Origin: Adenophora triphylla var. japonica
Taxonomy: Eukaryota; Streptophyta; Magnoliopsida; Asterales; Campanulaceae
DNA: 64,000 bases
Direction: 5' to 3'
Assembly (NCBI GenBank): GCA_022495995.1
Contig: JAFEMH010002443.1
Span: 248,001-312,000, forward strand
Each line of letters starts with the position of its first letter. Within the stretch, counting starts at the first letter, position 1. A program made the translations under genes and the position numbers. This document shows positions 9,566 through 23,024 of the stretch, in pieces. Below the pieces are notes generated by a model, which was given only the letters and a program-made list of their open reading frames with translations, was not told the origin of the DNA and ran no database searches.

Positions 9566-10653
9566 TCAGGAGAAGATTCTTTGTACCACGAACGGTCCTA
9601 TCCGGGTAGGCTCCCACTTTCCAGGGGATTGGTGCGTAGGAGGCTTTTCCTTTAGCACCAAGTCACCTTCTACGATGTCTCGGATCTTGACTTTCTTGTC
9701 GAATGCTCGTGCCATTACGCTCTGGTAGGCTCGAGTGTGTTCCATGGCTTTCAATCTGCGCTCGTCGAGTAGAGCAAGTTCGTCGTGACGGCTCTGTAGC
9801 CATTCGACTTCATTGATCCCGTTTTCCAAGAGGACTCGGAGGGATGGAATTTCTAATTCCACGGGTAACATTGCTTCCATTCCGTAGGTAAGTGCGAACG
9901 GAGTCTCCCCTGTGGCGGTTCGGCGATGTTCGGTATCCCCGAGAGAGCTAGATGTAGCTTTTCGGGCCGATCCAGGCCTGCGAGTGGTCATCTTTACGAT
10001 TATCATGGCGAGAGTCTTGTTGGCTGCCTCTCTTGCACCATTGGTTTGTGAGTACGTAAGGAGAAGACTGTGACGTGTGACTACGAATTCGATCAGTAGT
10101 TGGTCACAATCTCCTTCGAAGTGAGTCCCATTGTCGGAGATGATCTCGTTGGGCACTCCATATCGGCACATGATGTTCTCTCGGATGAACTCGGCCACCT
10201 TCTTAGAATTCAGTACTTTGTACGATCGGCTTCTACCCATTTGGTGAAGTAGTCGGCTGCGACTAAAATGAACTCGTGACCATTGCTCCCTGGAGGAGTG
10301 ATCTTGCCGATGACGTCGATTCCCCATGTGGCGAAAGGCCGTGGCGTAGTCATGCGGTAGAGTTCGTGAGGAGGGATGTGATTGAGGTTGGAAAACCGTT
10401 GACATTTGTCGCGGCTTCGGACGAGCTGGATGCGATGCTGTTTCCATTGATATCAATAGTATCCCATACGGAGAATGATGCGTGTCAATGCTCGGGCGTT
10501 CATGTGCGGACCGCGAGTTCCGTTGTGAACTTCGTTCATTAGCTCGGCGCTTTTTCTTTGTTTACACAGAAGGAGTGGCCCTTGGTGGCGCTTCTTGTAC
10601 AACATACCCCCGAGAATGACGAAATGGGATGCCGGGCGTTTTAATGCCATCAT
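9566..10653 (-). pseudogene. Integrase of element I (Tat-type)
   Basis: The minus-strand reading from about 10653 gives an N-terminal part with HNGTRGPHMNARA and MGYY (HHCC zinc-finger region, damaged). The catalytic core includes VPNEIISDNGTHFEGD (second catalytic Asp; DNG codons at 10127-10135) and TNGAREAANKTL (catalytic Glu). The C-terminal part has VEGDLVLKEKPP and GKWEPTRIGPFVV, the GPY/F-type module. It ends at 9566 with VVQRIFS. The longest open stretch is 296 residues (9566-10456), the best preserved pol piece of this element. Frames differ from those of the RNase H to its right. The first catalytic Asp falls in a shifted stretch near 10310. Confidence 0.85.
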
Positions 10654-10782
10654 GTTTTTGGCTTTGATCCCTTCTTTGTATTTTCCATCTTCATTTGTGA
10701 AGGAAGCTTCTCACGCTTTGGAAGTGCTTGGTAAATTTGATTGTACCGGGGTTCGTCGATCGTTTCTTTTTCTTTTTCGATC

Positions 10783-11330
10783 TCACGGCAATAGGCGGGT
10801 GTTTCCCGTCTTGCCTATTACGAGGGTTTCTTGCTTTCCCATCGGGAATTTCGACAAGAGAGGCGAGGTTGCCGGGCGTCTGCGGCGGTTTCTGTCTCTT
10901 GGCAAATAGTGAAAAGAGATGTCCTTGAGCGAAGCAATGAGCTCCTCCATGTACGCGTGGTACTTACGAAGGCGAGAATCTACCGTCTTCCATTTGTTGG
11001 ATACTTGATTGATGATCAATCTTTGAGTCTCCATATACATCCGGCTCTAGATGTTGCGCTCGAGGGCGGCTTCCAAACTTGCTTTGCACGAGCTTCGTAT
11101 TCTGTTGCATTGTTGGTTGCTTCAAAATTCGACTTGATGGCTATGGGAGTATGCTCGTCCTTGGGATCGACAAGGAGCATTCCAATGCCATTCCCCTTCT
11201 TGTTGGCTGCCCCATCGAAGAAGAGTTGCCGGCGGTTTGCGTTGTCAAGTGAAAAGATTCCGTCGTCAGGAAATTGCGGATCGGGACCCTTAGGTTCCTT
11301 TGCTCGGGAAGTCGGCAAGTTGATGCGCCA
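10783..11330 (-). pseudogene. Second (archaeal-type) RNase H of element I
   Basis: The minus-strand frames contain FFDGAANKKGNGIGMLLVD (first catalytic Asp), NNATEYEARA (Glu) and, after a frameshift, ETQRLIINQVSNKWKTVD in place of the usual GDS-LIINQ. It lies between the RT-linked RNase H and integrase. A second RNase H at this place is the known mark of the Tat clade. It is broken by at least one frameshift near 11040. Elements I and II are close here. Confidence 0.8.
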
Positions 11331-12650
11331 TTACTCACGCCCTTTGTCGATTTTCGACCATGTACTTGATGTCGAACTCGGCCCGGGAAGAATGACCACT
11401 TGGCTAGCCGCATTGAGGATGGCTTGTCGAGATATCGGACGGGGTCCACTTTGGAGACCGGGAGCAGATGCGGCGCATGTAGTGTTTCGGTTTCCCGACT
11501 ACCCATACAGGCGGTACGGGTTTTCTACGATCTTTGAGTAGGCTGAGTTCACTTCCTTGAAGCTTTCGGCTACGAAGTAGATTGCATGCTCAACCTTGGA
11601 ATCTTTACGTTTCTTGTGCCGACATTGCTCAGATAGACGTGTACATTCTTGCATCGGATACGGGAGTAGCGGCTTGTCTTCATGTGGCGGAGCACGGGGT
11701 GGGGGATTAACCAAGTAGGTCTTGATCTTCTCGAAAGGTTTGGCACTCGGAGTCCCATTTGATGTCGGCATTCTTTTTCATCGGTTTGAACATGGGCTCG
11801 CGAGAGAGATGTCAAGCGGTTGATGAAGCGGCTGATGTGCTTGAAGTCTTCCCATGAAGCTCTTCACTTGTCGGGGTTTGAGGCGGCTTCATGTCGATGA
11901 TGGCCTTGATTTTCTGGGATCGGCTTCGATACCTCTTTACGTAACCATGTACCCCGGTACCTTGCCGCGCTTGGCCGAAGGTGCACTTTGCCGGAGTTGA
12001 CCTCATGGAGTGTTTTACAGTACGGTGAAGAACTTCCTCGGATCTGTCATGTCTTTGCATGTCGATCCCTTGGAGTGGATGATCATGTCGTCGACATATA
12101 CTTCGATTTCTTTGTGAATCATGTCATGGAAGAGAGTACATTGCGGCCCATTTAAAGTAAGCCCCAGCGTTCTTTAGACCAGAATGGCATGGCCAGGTGT
12201 AACGATATGTCCCCGTGGAGTGGTGAAGGCGATCTTGGCACGATCCTCCTCGGACATCTTGATACGGTTGTATCCGGCAAACCCGTCCACGAAGGACTTT
12301 ACTTGAAATTTGCCGTGGTGTCGACCGGCATGTCGATGTTAGGCGGTGGGAAATCATCCTTAGAAATTTGGCCTTGTTGAGATCCCGGAAATCCACGCGA
12401 CATCGACCTTTCCGTTGGCCTTGGTGACCGTCACGATGTTGGAGAGCCAAGTCGGGTACTCAATCACTACTGATGAAACCAACTCGGAGCATTTTCTCAA
12501 TTTCTTCTTTAACTTGCAAGGACCACTCTGGCTTGATCTTGCGCGGCTTACATTTGACAGGCTTGGATTCGGGATCCGGGGAATTACGTGCTCCACGATT
12601 GAGGATCGAGTCTGGCATGTCTGATATGACCGAGGCGAACACGTCAACAT
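11331..12650 (-). pseudogene. Reverse transcriptase and RNase H of element I
   Basis: The RT starts near 12650 with FASVISDMPDSI...KPVKCKPRKIKPEW, then VKEEIEKMLRVGF, EYPTWLSNIVTVTKANGK and a damaged DFRDLNKA block. The catalytic YVDD is intact at 12087-12098 (minus), followed by MIIHS. Downstream are remnants of the connection and RNase H, ending in SMRLAKWSFF near 11400. The sequence switches frame at least five times, so no functional polyprotein is encoded as read. It is closely related to the plus-strand copy at 35601-37040. Confidence 0.85.
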
Positions 12651-14299
12651 ACTCCGGAGGAGGCTTATCGGGGCTTCCTTTTACGCATCGGCGAAGAAGC
12701 TGCCCTTGTGTCTCTTTAGGCTCTTGCGGCGGACCCCGGGTTCGCTTTGGTCATAACCTCTTGGCGGCTTGGGCCCGGTTGTCCCTCTTGGTCAACTACA
12801 CGCTCGAGAACTTCTCTAATGTATTGTTCGTTTAATGTGTACGCTTCTTTATCAATTGAATTATTAACGTCTTTTAAGTTGTTTGTTAACTTATCGGTTG
12901 TTAAAGTGGCAATGAGAGGATACTCAGAAAGGTCGAGACTTTTCATTACACAAGAACGGGAATACATGATTGGCTACAACATTATAGTCCTCCGTAAGGC
13001 CGTTGGATGACTCGGAAGGGCTGGACTCGACAGGAGGCGGCTCGAGAGGGTTTGAGACCGGGTTTAGGGAGATGTGGGTGCGGGCCCGGCTTGTCTTCCA
13101 GTGCACTGGCTTGCCCTTGGTCGGTGAAAGTTACCCAATTCTTCGGTGGCATTCTTTGGATGCTTGAGGAGGGTGCGGGGATCGAGAGGCTTGGCTCCTG
13201 CTGTCCCTATCATGGCGATCATGCTTTGTTGTCGGAGCCCGGTCGATCAAGTTGGGCAACTCCATGACTTCTTCAAACGGACTACGTAGAGCTGGTCAGC
13301 GAGAGCGTTTTCTATGAATTACGGTTCCTTACGCTTTGGATTCTTGTCTCGAATGTGGCCTCGGCGGCTGATCCGAACAACTTGTTTCCCATGGAAGTAC
13401 CTTGAGTTGCTCCTCCAAGTGCAGGATTCCCTTGAATGTGTACTCATCTTTGGACCGTGGTGGCGGTTGGTCCGAGTAGAGGCTGTGATGTCGAGGAACG
13501 CTCCCCTTATCGGATTAGCTTTGAGTCCTACGAAACGCTTGAGGTCCGTGCTAGGTTTGTTCCATTCTTTACGTAGTCTTGGTGTTGACTATTCCTGCTT
13601 CTTTCTCATCTTCATCGGTTCCACGTCGGTCCCATCGGTTCTGGCTGTCGGTTCGGCTGTCGGTCCCCTCGGTTACTGTCGGTTCCCTTGTCGGTCCCCT
13701 CGGTTACAGCTGTCGGTTCCACTTGGTGAAGTAATGAGCGAGGTCGAAAGGCTGTAAGGTCGGAGATTGGGTGTGCCGTCGGAGGTTCCCCTTTTGCGGG
13801 CTGCTTTGCCTTGGTGCGGGCGAGCCCTTTGTCTTCCTTGATGTCGGCGGTGTTGGCACGTAGCGAAGCCCACGGACCGTGGTGTGGTCCTTGACTTCAA
13901 TAACTTGGTGCTTGGCCTTGCGGCCTTTTGCGAGCCCAGTCACGGGATGAAGTTCATGAGTTTCATCATCCTCATGGCGGGAGGAATCGATCGTGAGGCA
14001 GTGGAAGGTCCACGTTGCATATTTGGATCTTGGAGGTCTCAGTGAATCCGAGTTAATGGCATGTCATCATTATGCTTGATTTCCAACTTGGAATGTCGTT
14101 GGTCTTTGGTCCCCTCGGTGGTGACAATTTGTCGCCGTAGGCTGTGGTTAGCTCGTTGCCTTGCATGAACTTGAGGCCTTTGGTGAAGGGTGGATGCCAC
14201 GCCATTGATTTGATGCGGCCGGGGACGCCCCGGGATGGGCTGTGAAAGTGATTGGAATGTCTGACACTTGGAATTCGGTGGGGATCACCCGCTTGCCGA
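12651..14299 (-). pseudogene. Protease-RT linker of element I
   Basis: The minus-strand reading 12967-12716 gives SLDLSEYPLIATLTTDKL followed by NNSIDKEAYTLNEQYIREVL. The element II counterpart at 35430-35560 begins CFDLSEYPLIA. This linker is AT-rich and has no catalytic motif. 13610-13730 holds degenerate short repeats containing TGTCGGTCCCCTCGG. Charged reading frames at 13673-13943 have no recognised domain. Confidence 0.5.
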
Positions 14300-14600
14300 A
14301 CCGGATGTTAAGAGTAGCAACCAGAAGCGTACGGGAAGTAGAGTCATAGGCCTTGACAGTGTGGGTGAAGGCTTAAGATGCGTGGGCTTGATGTCAAGCG
14401 GAGTCCATCATCTTGGCGGGCAAGACATTCATTCGGAACCTCCGTCTACCGACACGCGGGGAAGGCGACGCTCGTCCAGTGGCTGTGATGTAGAGCGGCT
14501 CATTGTGATCGGCCCCAAATTTTGGAAGGTCCCAAATACGTGAAGGTGATAATGTTGCCATAGTGGATGTTACCAATCATACGAATGACTTCATGCGGGG
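14300..14600 (-). pseudogene. Aspartic protease remnant of element I
   Basis: On the minus strand, DERRLPRVSVDGGS is followed by MNVLPAK and a damaged LGI segment. The element II copy reads DERRLPRVLVDGGSSMNVLP. D-G-G-S stands where classical retroviral proteases have D-S/T-G. A few residues are missing around the active site in this copy. Confidence 0.65.
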
Positions 14601-16836
14601 TTGCGTCCACGGGGACCATGGTACGGGCCAGGCTTTCCTCTAGCTTGAGCTTGTGAGGATAAGAGGAGGTGAGCGAGACGAGGAAATGTTTGCACAGTGC
14701 GCTTGGTGAGTGAGGATCGGGTCCTCTTTCAAGGAACTTGTGTCTTGAGTTTGGCCGGGACTGCAGTTACGCTCCGTCGGCTTTTTGGTGGCCTTAGGTG
14801 GTAATGCATGGATTTGACCGATCGGGTTAGAACGGCGACATCGGGTTTGGTCCCTTACGAGCAGTGCTCGAGTTGAGCCATAGTTAGAGGAGGATTCCTC
14901 GTAGCATAGGGCCGTATGTCTTCCTCAACTCATTGATTGTGGATGAATTCAGGGAGCTTCGGCGGCTTGCCAGCGGATTACTGTCCCCGGGATGCGGCTT
15001 AGGTGCCTCTGCGGGGAGGTAGCCTACGGTTTGACGTAGGCTGTTCGAATGTCGGTGCACAACGGTGATTGCACTGGCTGAAGCTGTGCGTTCGCGACCC
15101 TCAGGGGAGGTTGGAGAGTTCTCGGCTCAAGCGAACGGTCTCCTTGATCTCTTCACGGTATATCGCGTTCCTTTCCTTCTTGCTTGAGCATACTCGGGCG
15201 ATGCAGGTTGGGTGCAGCGATACTCATGGTTGGCTAGTTTTCCTCCACTCTGGGCCCCGAGATCAACCTTCTTGCGGCGGAACTGCGTCGAGATTAATGC
15301 TGCGTTTCTTCCCATGTGAGAATAGCCGGTGCTTCTTTGAGCTGCGTGCGGCGGTCCTAGAGTAAACCTCCGTCGGGGAGAGTTTTCTTCTACACTTTAT
15401 ACGAGTGGCGGGTATGTCGGAAGGTGAGTACACGGCTTCCCGAACATCTGCCCGTGTATTTGGTTCTTTGTCCCGATTGATCGTTTACGTAAATGAAGGC
15501 TGTAGGCATGGAATTTCCACTGAGTAGTTGCTCGAGGCAATTTCCATCCTCCTCCTGTTTTTAAATAGACCTTCCTCCACTGAGTTGGCCTTTCAATTTG
15601 AGTGCGGTAATAATCCGTTCCCATCCTCCCAGGACCCTTGGGAGTCCCAGGTTTTGTTGACTTCATGCCGGCTTGGAAGAGAATGGTTTCATCGTCTTCA
15701 TTGTCGCTTTCACAGAGAACTTGCTTTCCTCGGGAAGGTAAGCGGCGGGATTCGTTACTGCTGTGTCGTTCCATCTCCTAGAGTCATCGGGACCGTTGAC
15801 CACCCTTGCACAGCGAGAGGGGTTGGATGAGAACAGACGGTAGTCAGGAAGTTGCCATGGGCAAAACTCACTGAGGTCGAGCGAGTCTAGAGTGGCCTCT
15901 AGCTTTGCATGCGAAGCTGCTGTGACACTTTAAGGGCTTGGTCCCTGTAGGTCTTTCGAGCTTGGTCTTCGTCCCAAAGACGACTTTCTTGAGCGGCTAG
16001 TTCCATGAGAGCTTTCCTTGCGAGACCTAAGGCGGTCTCCGTAGGTGCGCATCGTCGGCTAGTGTCGAAGCCGTGATTACATTCAAATCGCCGAATGGCG
16101 GAACACTTGGATTACATTGACGAAGGAAGTCGGGTAGGACATTCCATGCGTCCTTCCTTAATCTCGATCACCAAGAAGTTTGCCCATATACGCTTGATTG
16201 ACCCCACGGGGGTATTGAATTGCAATGTTGACGGTCTCGTGATCTCGCTCGATCGCCAAGTCTATCAAAGCTAGCGATCGATTGGCGGGATGTCTGAGAT
16301 CCGGGGCCGTGACGGCGGGAGTAGAATCGGCTGAAGCATGTTGATCTTTGAGGTGGTCATTTCTGTGTCGGAAGGCGGCTACGCCTTGCGGGAAGACTTT
16401 CACAGATGTTTCGGGGTGGCTGTTGGAAGCGTTCCCGAGGTTGATCGACTTGTAGCGGGGTGAGGAGCTTGGTCTCCTTTCTTTGTTGCCCTTGGCCTTG
16501 GCGGCGCTTGAGGGTATAAGCTTGAGGCTGACGGCACGGGCCGGTTGCCGGAGTGCAGTACTCGGAAGTAGTGATGAGCTACGAGCTCGCTTGGCCGGGG
16601 CCTCGTTTACCGTGAGCGGCGATCATCGAGGGTGACCTTGGTGTTGCGAGAATCGATAACAAGGACGGGATCCTTGGCTTCATCGGGGATACTGGAATAG
16701 ATGATATTGACGAAGTCGTCGTCATTCAGCTTGATCGAGAGGATTCCTCGTTGCGTGAATCACGTGCTTCCCAATTATCGGATAGTTTGCATGCACTTTG
16801 TGCTTGGACGTTGAGCTTGACAATTTCCATGGTATT
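14601..16836 (-). other. Unresolved internal region of element I
   Basis: Weak minus-strand frames include ESDNEDDETILFQAG and PKGPGRMGTDYYRTQIE (15397-15774), ERDHETVNIAIQYPRGVNQA (16158-16403) and IPDEAKDPVLVIDSRNTKV (about 16640-16700). I recognise no domain. Position upstream of the protease suggests gag-derived or leader sequence, but the canonical gag core of this clade is not visible here. Confidence 0.3.
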
Positions 16837-17073
16837 GGAACCTTGGTCGTAGGTGACACGATCGGAAGGAGTTCGAGTCCTCAAAGCTGAGCATGTGAAT
16901 GCGAGAGGTACTGGCTTGCGGGTGCTGCCGCATCTTCGACTCCGGGAGAGTCGAGGATTCATTGTCATCGATGTTCGCTCCGAATCCGAGGTGTAGGGAC
17001 GTATTGCGTCCCAGTTGCGATTCTTTGGAGCGGCTAGGAAAACATCATGCTCTTCGTTGGAGAAGAGGGGTGC
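16837..17073. repeat. Long direct repeat, left copy, flanking the nested element
   Basis: It begins GGAACCTTGGTCGTAGGTGA and ends TTGGAGAAGAGGGGTGC exactly at the LTR border. The right copy is 25671-25890. The copies are roughly 85-90 percent alike by eye, with several short indels. Confidence 0.85.
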
Positions 17074-19726
17074 TGTGAGGACCCCAACCCGGGACCTACA
17101 CGTGTCCCAAGCTGGAGCGTCCTCGAACTTACCCAAATATCAAAAACTTTTAAAAATCTTTATTTAAACTTCCAAAATAAATATAAGTATTATAACCATT
17201 TTCAAAATAAGTCTACACCTTTTCACAACGGGGAAATAATTGACTAACTTAGAAAGTAAGGAACGGTTTTAATTACAAAAGGGCCTCGGTTATAACATAA
17301 AGTAAAGATTTATAAATACAATTCCACAAATGAATTATACCAACGTACACTTTCTATACCAACCTATACATAACCCGACAATTCCCAAAATACCACTTCT
17401 AAACTCCTTTCCGCCCTTACTTGGTCGGTCCACCTGTCTCGGAATCTAAAACAGTAAAGGGAGAGGGGTGAGAATAAATCTCAATGAGCTATTATGAATG
17501 CAGCAAGATGCCAAACAAGATGCAACACATAGCATGGTAGCACATAACACATTATGAAAGCGGTAAACACATTACGTTACCTCAGTTTACCTTTTCCCGT
17601 CTGAACAATAAGTCGTACAACGTGGGAGTAAAACTCCACTCTTTGGTGAATTGCCTCCAGCACATTCACCTCTTATAGGACTCATACCCCAGAGATCCAT
17701 ATAAGAAAAGATACCTATAATAGAGTATCCAATAATAATATCGTCCCTCCGTACAACAATCGCAACAGGTCTGTAAAGGCTTCTTCATGCTCAATACAGT
17801 CGTTAGCACAGCCCCACTCCGTGGCCACAGAGGGGGAAGGGTCACCGGTATGATGTACCTTCAATCACTTATAGAACAAATCCATAATTGATTGAATTCC
17901 ATCATACCCACCCGAACATAAACACGTTCAAGCACATAATAGATACTTGAAATAAATCCACAAAACGGGATAATAATATAACAACATGGTAATGTATACT
18001 CATGCCAATCAATACCATAGTGCAACAACCATTTAATACACTATGCATAGTATCATCAATAAATATGAATGATAACAAATAAATCCACAATTGGGATAAC
18101 CATACAACCACATAGTAAACATATCCATACTTGGAATAACAATGCAATAACTTGCCAAATAATCCACACCGATACCATAAAATCAACATGCCATATAATC
18201 CACCATTGGAATATAACACCACTATATAACACATAATCCACACTTTGGGATGCCACATAACACTTGCCAATTAGTCCATACTTAGGATATTAAGGTACCC
18301 ATATAATCAATAATTCCACAACTTGGAACTAATGCCACAAGGTGATACATACCCATTACCAATTAGCTCAATAGTGAAACCTATAGCTTCTACTCTATTG
18401 CAAACTACTCACCAAAGATATGGAGTAAGTAAGGCCACTATGTATCGTAAACCATTCCTACATTTTCATTATACAATAATACAAGGCCTCTATGAAGGTT
18501 CAAGCTCAATTTACTAAAGGGAGTCACAATCTATAAGGGACCAAACAAGGTTACTACACAAATTCTGGTTCGATTTGAATTCAAGTTTCGGGGTCTTGGG
18601 CGACCGCCCAAACCTCTTGGGCGACCGCCCAAGAGGGTTTTCAAGCAAATGGTGAGTTCGGTGTGATGGGCGGCCGCCCAAGCCCCCCATGGGCGACCGC
18701 CCAAGGCGATTTCCACTCAAATTAATTTCTAACTCTTTCTTCTTAACTTCAATTCCTTTTCTTTTCATCCACCCTAATCTTAAGAACACCAAGGAGGATT
18801 CTAACCTTACATAACTCATCTTAAATCATCTAAACCCAAGATCATGTAGATCTAGATTATTTATCACCAAGTCTTCCACCCATTTCACTACTTCATTCAA
18901 GTTTATCCCATTAATCTATCTCCATCCATTTCTTACATCCTAGATCATCTTCCAAGAACATTAACCTCTTTCCATTTCATTAACCAAGCACTCAACTCTT
19001 ATAAAGTTCCCAACCATTTCATTATTTCATTTCAAGTTAAATCTCCTAATTTAACTCCACCCATTTCATAAATCAATTCTTCCACTTCCAAGAAGGTTTC
19101 TAAAGCCTTAACAATCATCATAATAACAATAACAACATCCATAGATCATGAACATTCAAAGAAAGGAAGGGTCATAATAACTCACCTAGCAATTATGAAG
19201 TGGATCAAAGATCTTCTTAGCTCAATGTGTTCCTCTCGACTCCACGAGCCCAAAAGTACACCCGGATCGTCGATTGGAGAAGAATTGCATTAACTACCAT
19301 TTTTGGAAGGAGAGAATTGAAGATGGAGCTTCCATGGAAAAATGGAAGAAGGAAGAATGAAGAAGATGAAGAAGGAGGGAGGAGTATAAATGGTCAAGAG
19401 AGAGGGGGGGGGGGCGGTCACAAGAGGGATTTGGGGAGGGTTTTAGGGAAGTTGTCCCCTACTCCAAATTCCCTACCAAAATTCTTTCATTATTGTAAAT
19501 TAATTCCCCAACCCATAACATTTTATTTGTCCAATTTATTACCACTTCATTCTATTACTTTATTTATTTCCAATTATTATTTTTCCTTTAGAACACTATT
19601 TATTTTCTTATCATTTTATCCTAATATAAGAAATTTAAAGATATAAAATAATCACATAAGGTTGATATTAATATTAAAAGTATATAATGTTATACTAAAA
19701 TTGTGCCTAGGGTTAGGGTCGTTACA
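17074..19726 (-). mobile_element. 3' LTR of the nested element
   Basis: On the minus strand it starts TGTAACGACCCTAACCCTAGG at 19726 and ends GGTTGGGGTCCTCACA at 17074. It is 2653 bp. It aligns with 23025-25670 almost throughout, except for the outermost 110 bp (about 19610-19726), where similarity drops sharply. The solo LTR 52491-55698 starts TGTCACGACCC and ends GTCCTCACA, so it belongs to the same wider family. Confidence 0.9.
18596..18703. promoter_or_regulatory. Palindrome array in the nested element's LTR
   Basis: TTGGGCGACCGCCCAA occurs at 18596-18611 and 18617-18632, TGGGCGGCCGCCCA at 18667-18680, and TGGGCGACCGCCCA at 18690-18703. These are two close pairs with 21- and 23-bp spacing. 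The other LTR repeats this at 24544, 24565, 24613 and 24635. A regulatory role is inferred. Confidence 0.5.
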
Positions 19727-19743
19727 CTCACTCCCCCTTAAAG
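19727..19743 (-). other. Polypurine tract of the nested element
   Basis: On the minus strand CTTTAAGGGGGAGTGAG abuts the LTR start TGTAACGACCC. This is the usual Del/Tekay arrangement after the last codons of pol. Confidence 0.8.
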
Positions 19744-22700
19744 AAAATTCGTCCCGAATTTTAAAAAGACTTACCTAAATGTTCAATCCGCCTCGGTTAC
19801 TCATGCATACCTCAGACTCCAATTCCCATATAGTCTCTTCAATTTGTGATTCTTTCCCCAAAATTTTCTAATTCCCTTAATAATACGATATTACCACTTA
19901 ATGATCCAAGCATACTATACAAATATCACTATCACGAATTTTCACGATCTCAATGAAAATATAATTAAATAAAAGTATTACAACTTATGTCACCAAATAC
20001 ACGTCATTATCTCATTAAAACTTCAATTACTCTATAAGCTTCTCCAAGCCCGCCTATAAATCAAATCACCAACCCTTTCTAAAGCTTCAAATGGTTAACG
20101 AACTTTGGCGCCAATTTACCTTAGGCCTTGCCTCTCCAAACTCACCCCAACAAATTAGAGATCGATATTTTCTTCCCAAACTATGCCTCATACGGTTTTA
20201 TTTCAATGCTAGAATGATAACTACTATTATAGGCACTCAACCACTGGTAACCATACGTACTAATGACTACTAACATCCATTGTTCATGCCCGTAGCATAT
20301 CATCAACAACAAGTAATGATTCCTCAACTTTTTACAAGGTTAAACTTAATAGCATTCCTACCTTCCCAAAAGGACCTTCCCGAACGATGTCTATCCAATC
20401 TATTTAATACTATGGTGTTTATACAACTAAACGATTCCCCTAACATATATGAGAACTTCATCAATAAACCTCTCATCAGGCTATATATATAACGAGGAGA
20501 AAATACAATTCAACTTTCTATTATCACCATTCAATATTACAATTATGTTCATGCCTAGTGACAAATCAATATTCAAATTGAAGGGTTGGCCGCCCACAAC
20601 GGAGCCGATCCAACTCCAAAACAAAACCGAGTCTATTGTGACCGACACAATAATAACCCCACATTTATCAAATCATTTCTCGATCACAAACTTTAATATA
20701 CTTAATCATATAGGAAACTAAGGTTGCCTTTTAACTTGCTTTTGTACGAACTATACCTTTAAAATAACATGTCTTTCTAAATTTACAACATCTTTCAAAA
20801 TTCCAAAGGATAGATAAAATAAGATCAATTGAGGCTCGAATGGTTTATTTATTTAAAACCTGTCCCATACCAGCTTTAATTAACTAAACCACTCACACTT
20901 TTAAGAAATTTTCAAAAGATTGATAAGCTAACAAAATAACTCGAGTGATCTAATTATCTACAACCGTCCCATACCAGTGTAGATAATTAAATTACTCACG
21001 CATTTTAATGTACACAAAAACGGTTCACTAACCTTATTAAATCATACTATCCCCGAAGGGTACAAATGCTCACACCGAAGTTCAACACACACTTTCAATT
21101 GTTAAAACACATTTAAAACAATTTTTAACATGATATTCTTGTTTGACCTCTATTTATAGTATAGCCACCACTCATAATATTTATACTTAGTTAAATTCTT
21201 TATAAGAAAACAAAATCTTGCAATACTAATACTATCCCGATAAATAACACTAAAACAATCATTAAGATTATAAACTAGGTAAATCATCCTCAATTCAATA
21301 ATTCCTCAAGTTGTATATTCAACACTTTTACTTAATTTGAGTCATCTATTCCCTACCTTTAATATTGGTATTGTACTTAGTAACAACGTATTGCAACATC
21401 TAGTTCCCAATTAAATACCAAAATTTCTAAATAAGAAAATATAATTGGAACTCTCATAGATCAATCATTCCCAAATTTCAATTAAACATTACGGTAAAAT
21501 CTAACTTAACTCTCAATAACCATCAACAACTCAAAATCCGTATAACGTCAATATCTTTCAAGCATCACACTAATCCCTCATATGATTCACGTAACTAAGT
21601 CGACTTATAGTATATAATCATCCTAAAGTATCCTGTCTTCCAAGAAGATTCATCCTCATTTTCTCAACTAATGATAATCAATTCTCAAAACAACCATATA
21701 CATATATTACCAATTTCGAAGTTGATCCTTTAAATCACCAATAACGTATCTATTATACTTCTTCGTATTTACCCTATTCACCTCTCCATAACTAATACAC
21801 AATCCACAATTCAAAATGGTCATACTATATATAAATGTTGTCTTAAGTATATCCTTAAAGCAATTTTTCACTGAAATTGTAACACTCCGAAAATTCAACT
21901 AATAACCATTGAGTATCCTACTAGTTTCTAAAATCATTCATACAAATCGTCAACAAGTGCTAACGAATACTTATTCTTCACAGTTACCTATTTAAGATCT
22001 CTATAACCTTATAAATAACCACCAAGTATCATCTTTTCTAATTATAGTAACAATTTACCCTTATGGAGATTCACTAAGCTCATTATCTTCTTTATCAAAT
22101 ACTTTCCCAAGATGAATCATCAAGTCCATCATCCCAATTAGTGTCCTCTATCTAGGAATCCGAATGCCAAAATAATACCTTATAGCAATTCCAAATCTCA
22201 ATATCCTGGTATGATACCTGATGAAAACCCATTTTGAAACTCATAGAAAACACCACTTAATCAACTAATAACACATAAGGCAAAGATATATTGGTTCTAT
22301 CAGGTCTCGTACTCGCGATATTTTATAACCCATATAATCCCACTTAGACTATCACTTTCAATACTAGTCCCATATATCTAGTCTCCCCACGAGACACCAA
22401 TGCATAATTACTTACACAAGTACACAACCATAAATCTCTCTTAATTAGGCCATACTTTAGACAATTACGCGTATGTGACATAATATCAATTAATAATTTA
22501 CCCGACTCAATTACACACAGAGGTAAATCAAACGTAGATAAGGAGACTCGCTTCTTGCGACAGTCCTCCTCAAACACAACAACTACTCAATTAATTCAGG
22601 TTAACATAACGATGATTCACGGATAGGTAACTCGACCAAATCCACCGGCAATACATGCCCACTTAATCACAATTACCAAGATAATTAAGGATGATTCGAG

Positions 22701-23009
22701 GTACGACCCCATCGGAGTAGAACCTCCAACACATAAGGCAACTCTTAGGCCAATTATGCAAATAAAAGATGAAATGTAATGCCACGTGAGAACGAATGAA
22801 CAGGGATTTATAAAAGTATGAACCCTAACTCCCGAGACAGTAAAATACCTCAAATGATGGTGGAGGAATCTATCTTTCCTTAACTCACCTTTCCTTGATT
22901 TCTTGGATGGTCAATATCATTTCTGTCTTTGATCAAATTCCGCATTAAACTCTCGACGTAAGTTATCGCACACTCTCACTCGCCTAGACTCTACCCGAGA
23001 ACTCTAACC
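19744..23009 (-). pseudogene. Eroded gag-pol interior of the nested element
   Basis: Minus-strand traces remain near the 3' end. EETIWELESEV at 19840-19808 resembles the chromodomain end EATWE. GKLAPKFV at 20119-20096 corresponds to GKLAPRF in the integrase tail. Just upstream, about 20197-20142, a YEA*FGKK stretch matches the YEALYGRK region. RT, protease and gag are not recognisable between 20.2 and 23.0 kb. Two imperfect copies of a roughly 110-bp block around CCCATACCAG lie at 20830-21000. No ORF exceeds 100 codons. I infer old decay plus internal deletion. Confidence 0.6.
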
Positions 23010-23024
23010 GAGCTCGATATTAAC
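23010..23024 (-). other. Degraded primer-binding site of the nested element
   Basis: On the minus strand GTTAATATCGAGCTC follows the 5' LTR. It resembles TGGTATCAGAGCTC, the initiator-Met tRNA site used by Del/Tekay elements, with several changes. Confidence 0.45.

Noticed and set aside
10831..11541. Plus-strand ORF of 236 residues
   Set aside because: It is antisense to the second RNase H and RT-linked RNase H of element I, whose motifs are clear on the minus strand.
17902..18256. Hydrophobic minus-strand ORFs of 122 and 66 residues, repeated at 23849-24217
   Set aside because: They lie inside the two LTRs of the nested element, are AT-rich with low complexity, and duplicate only because the LTR is duplicated.
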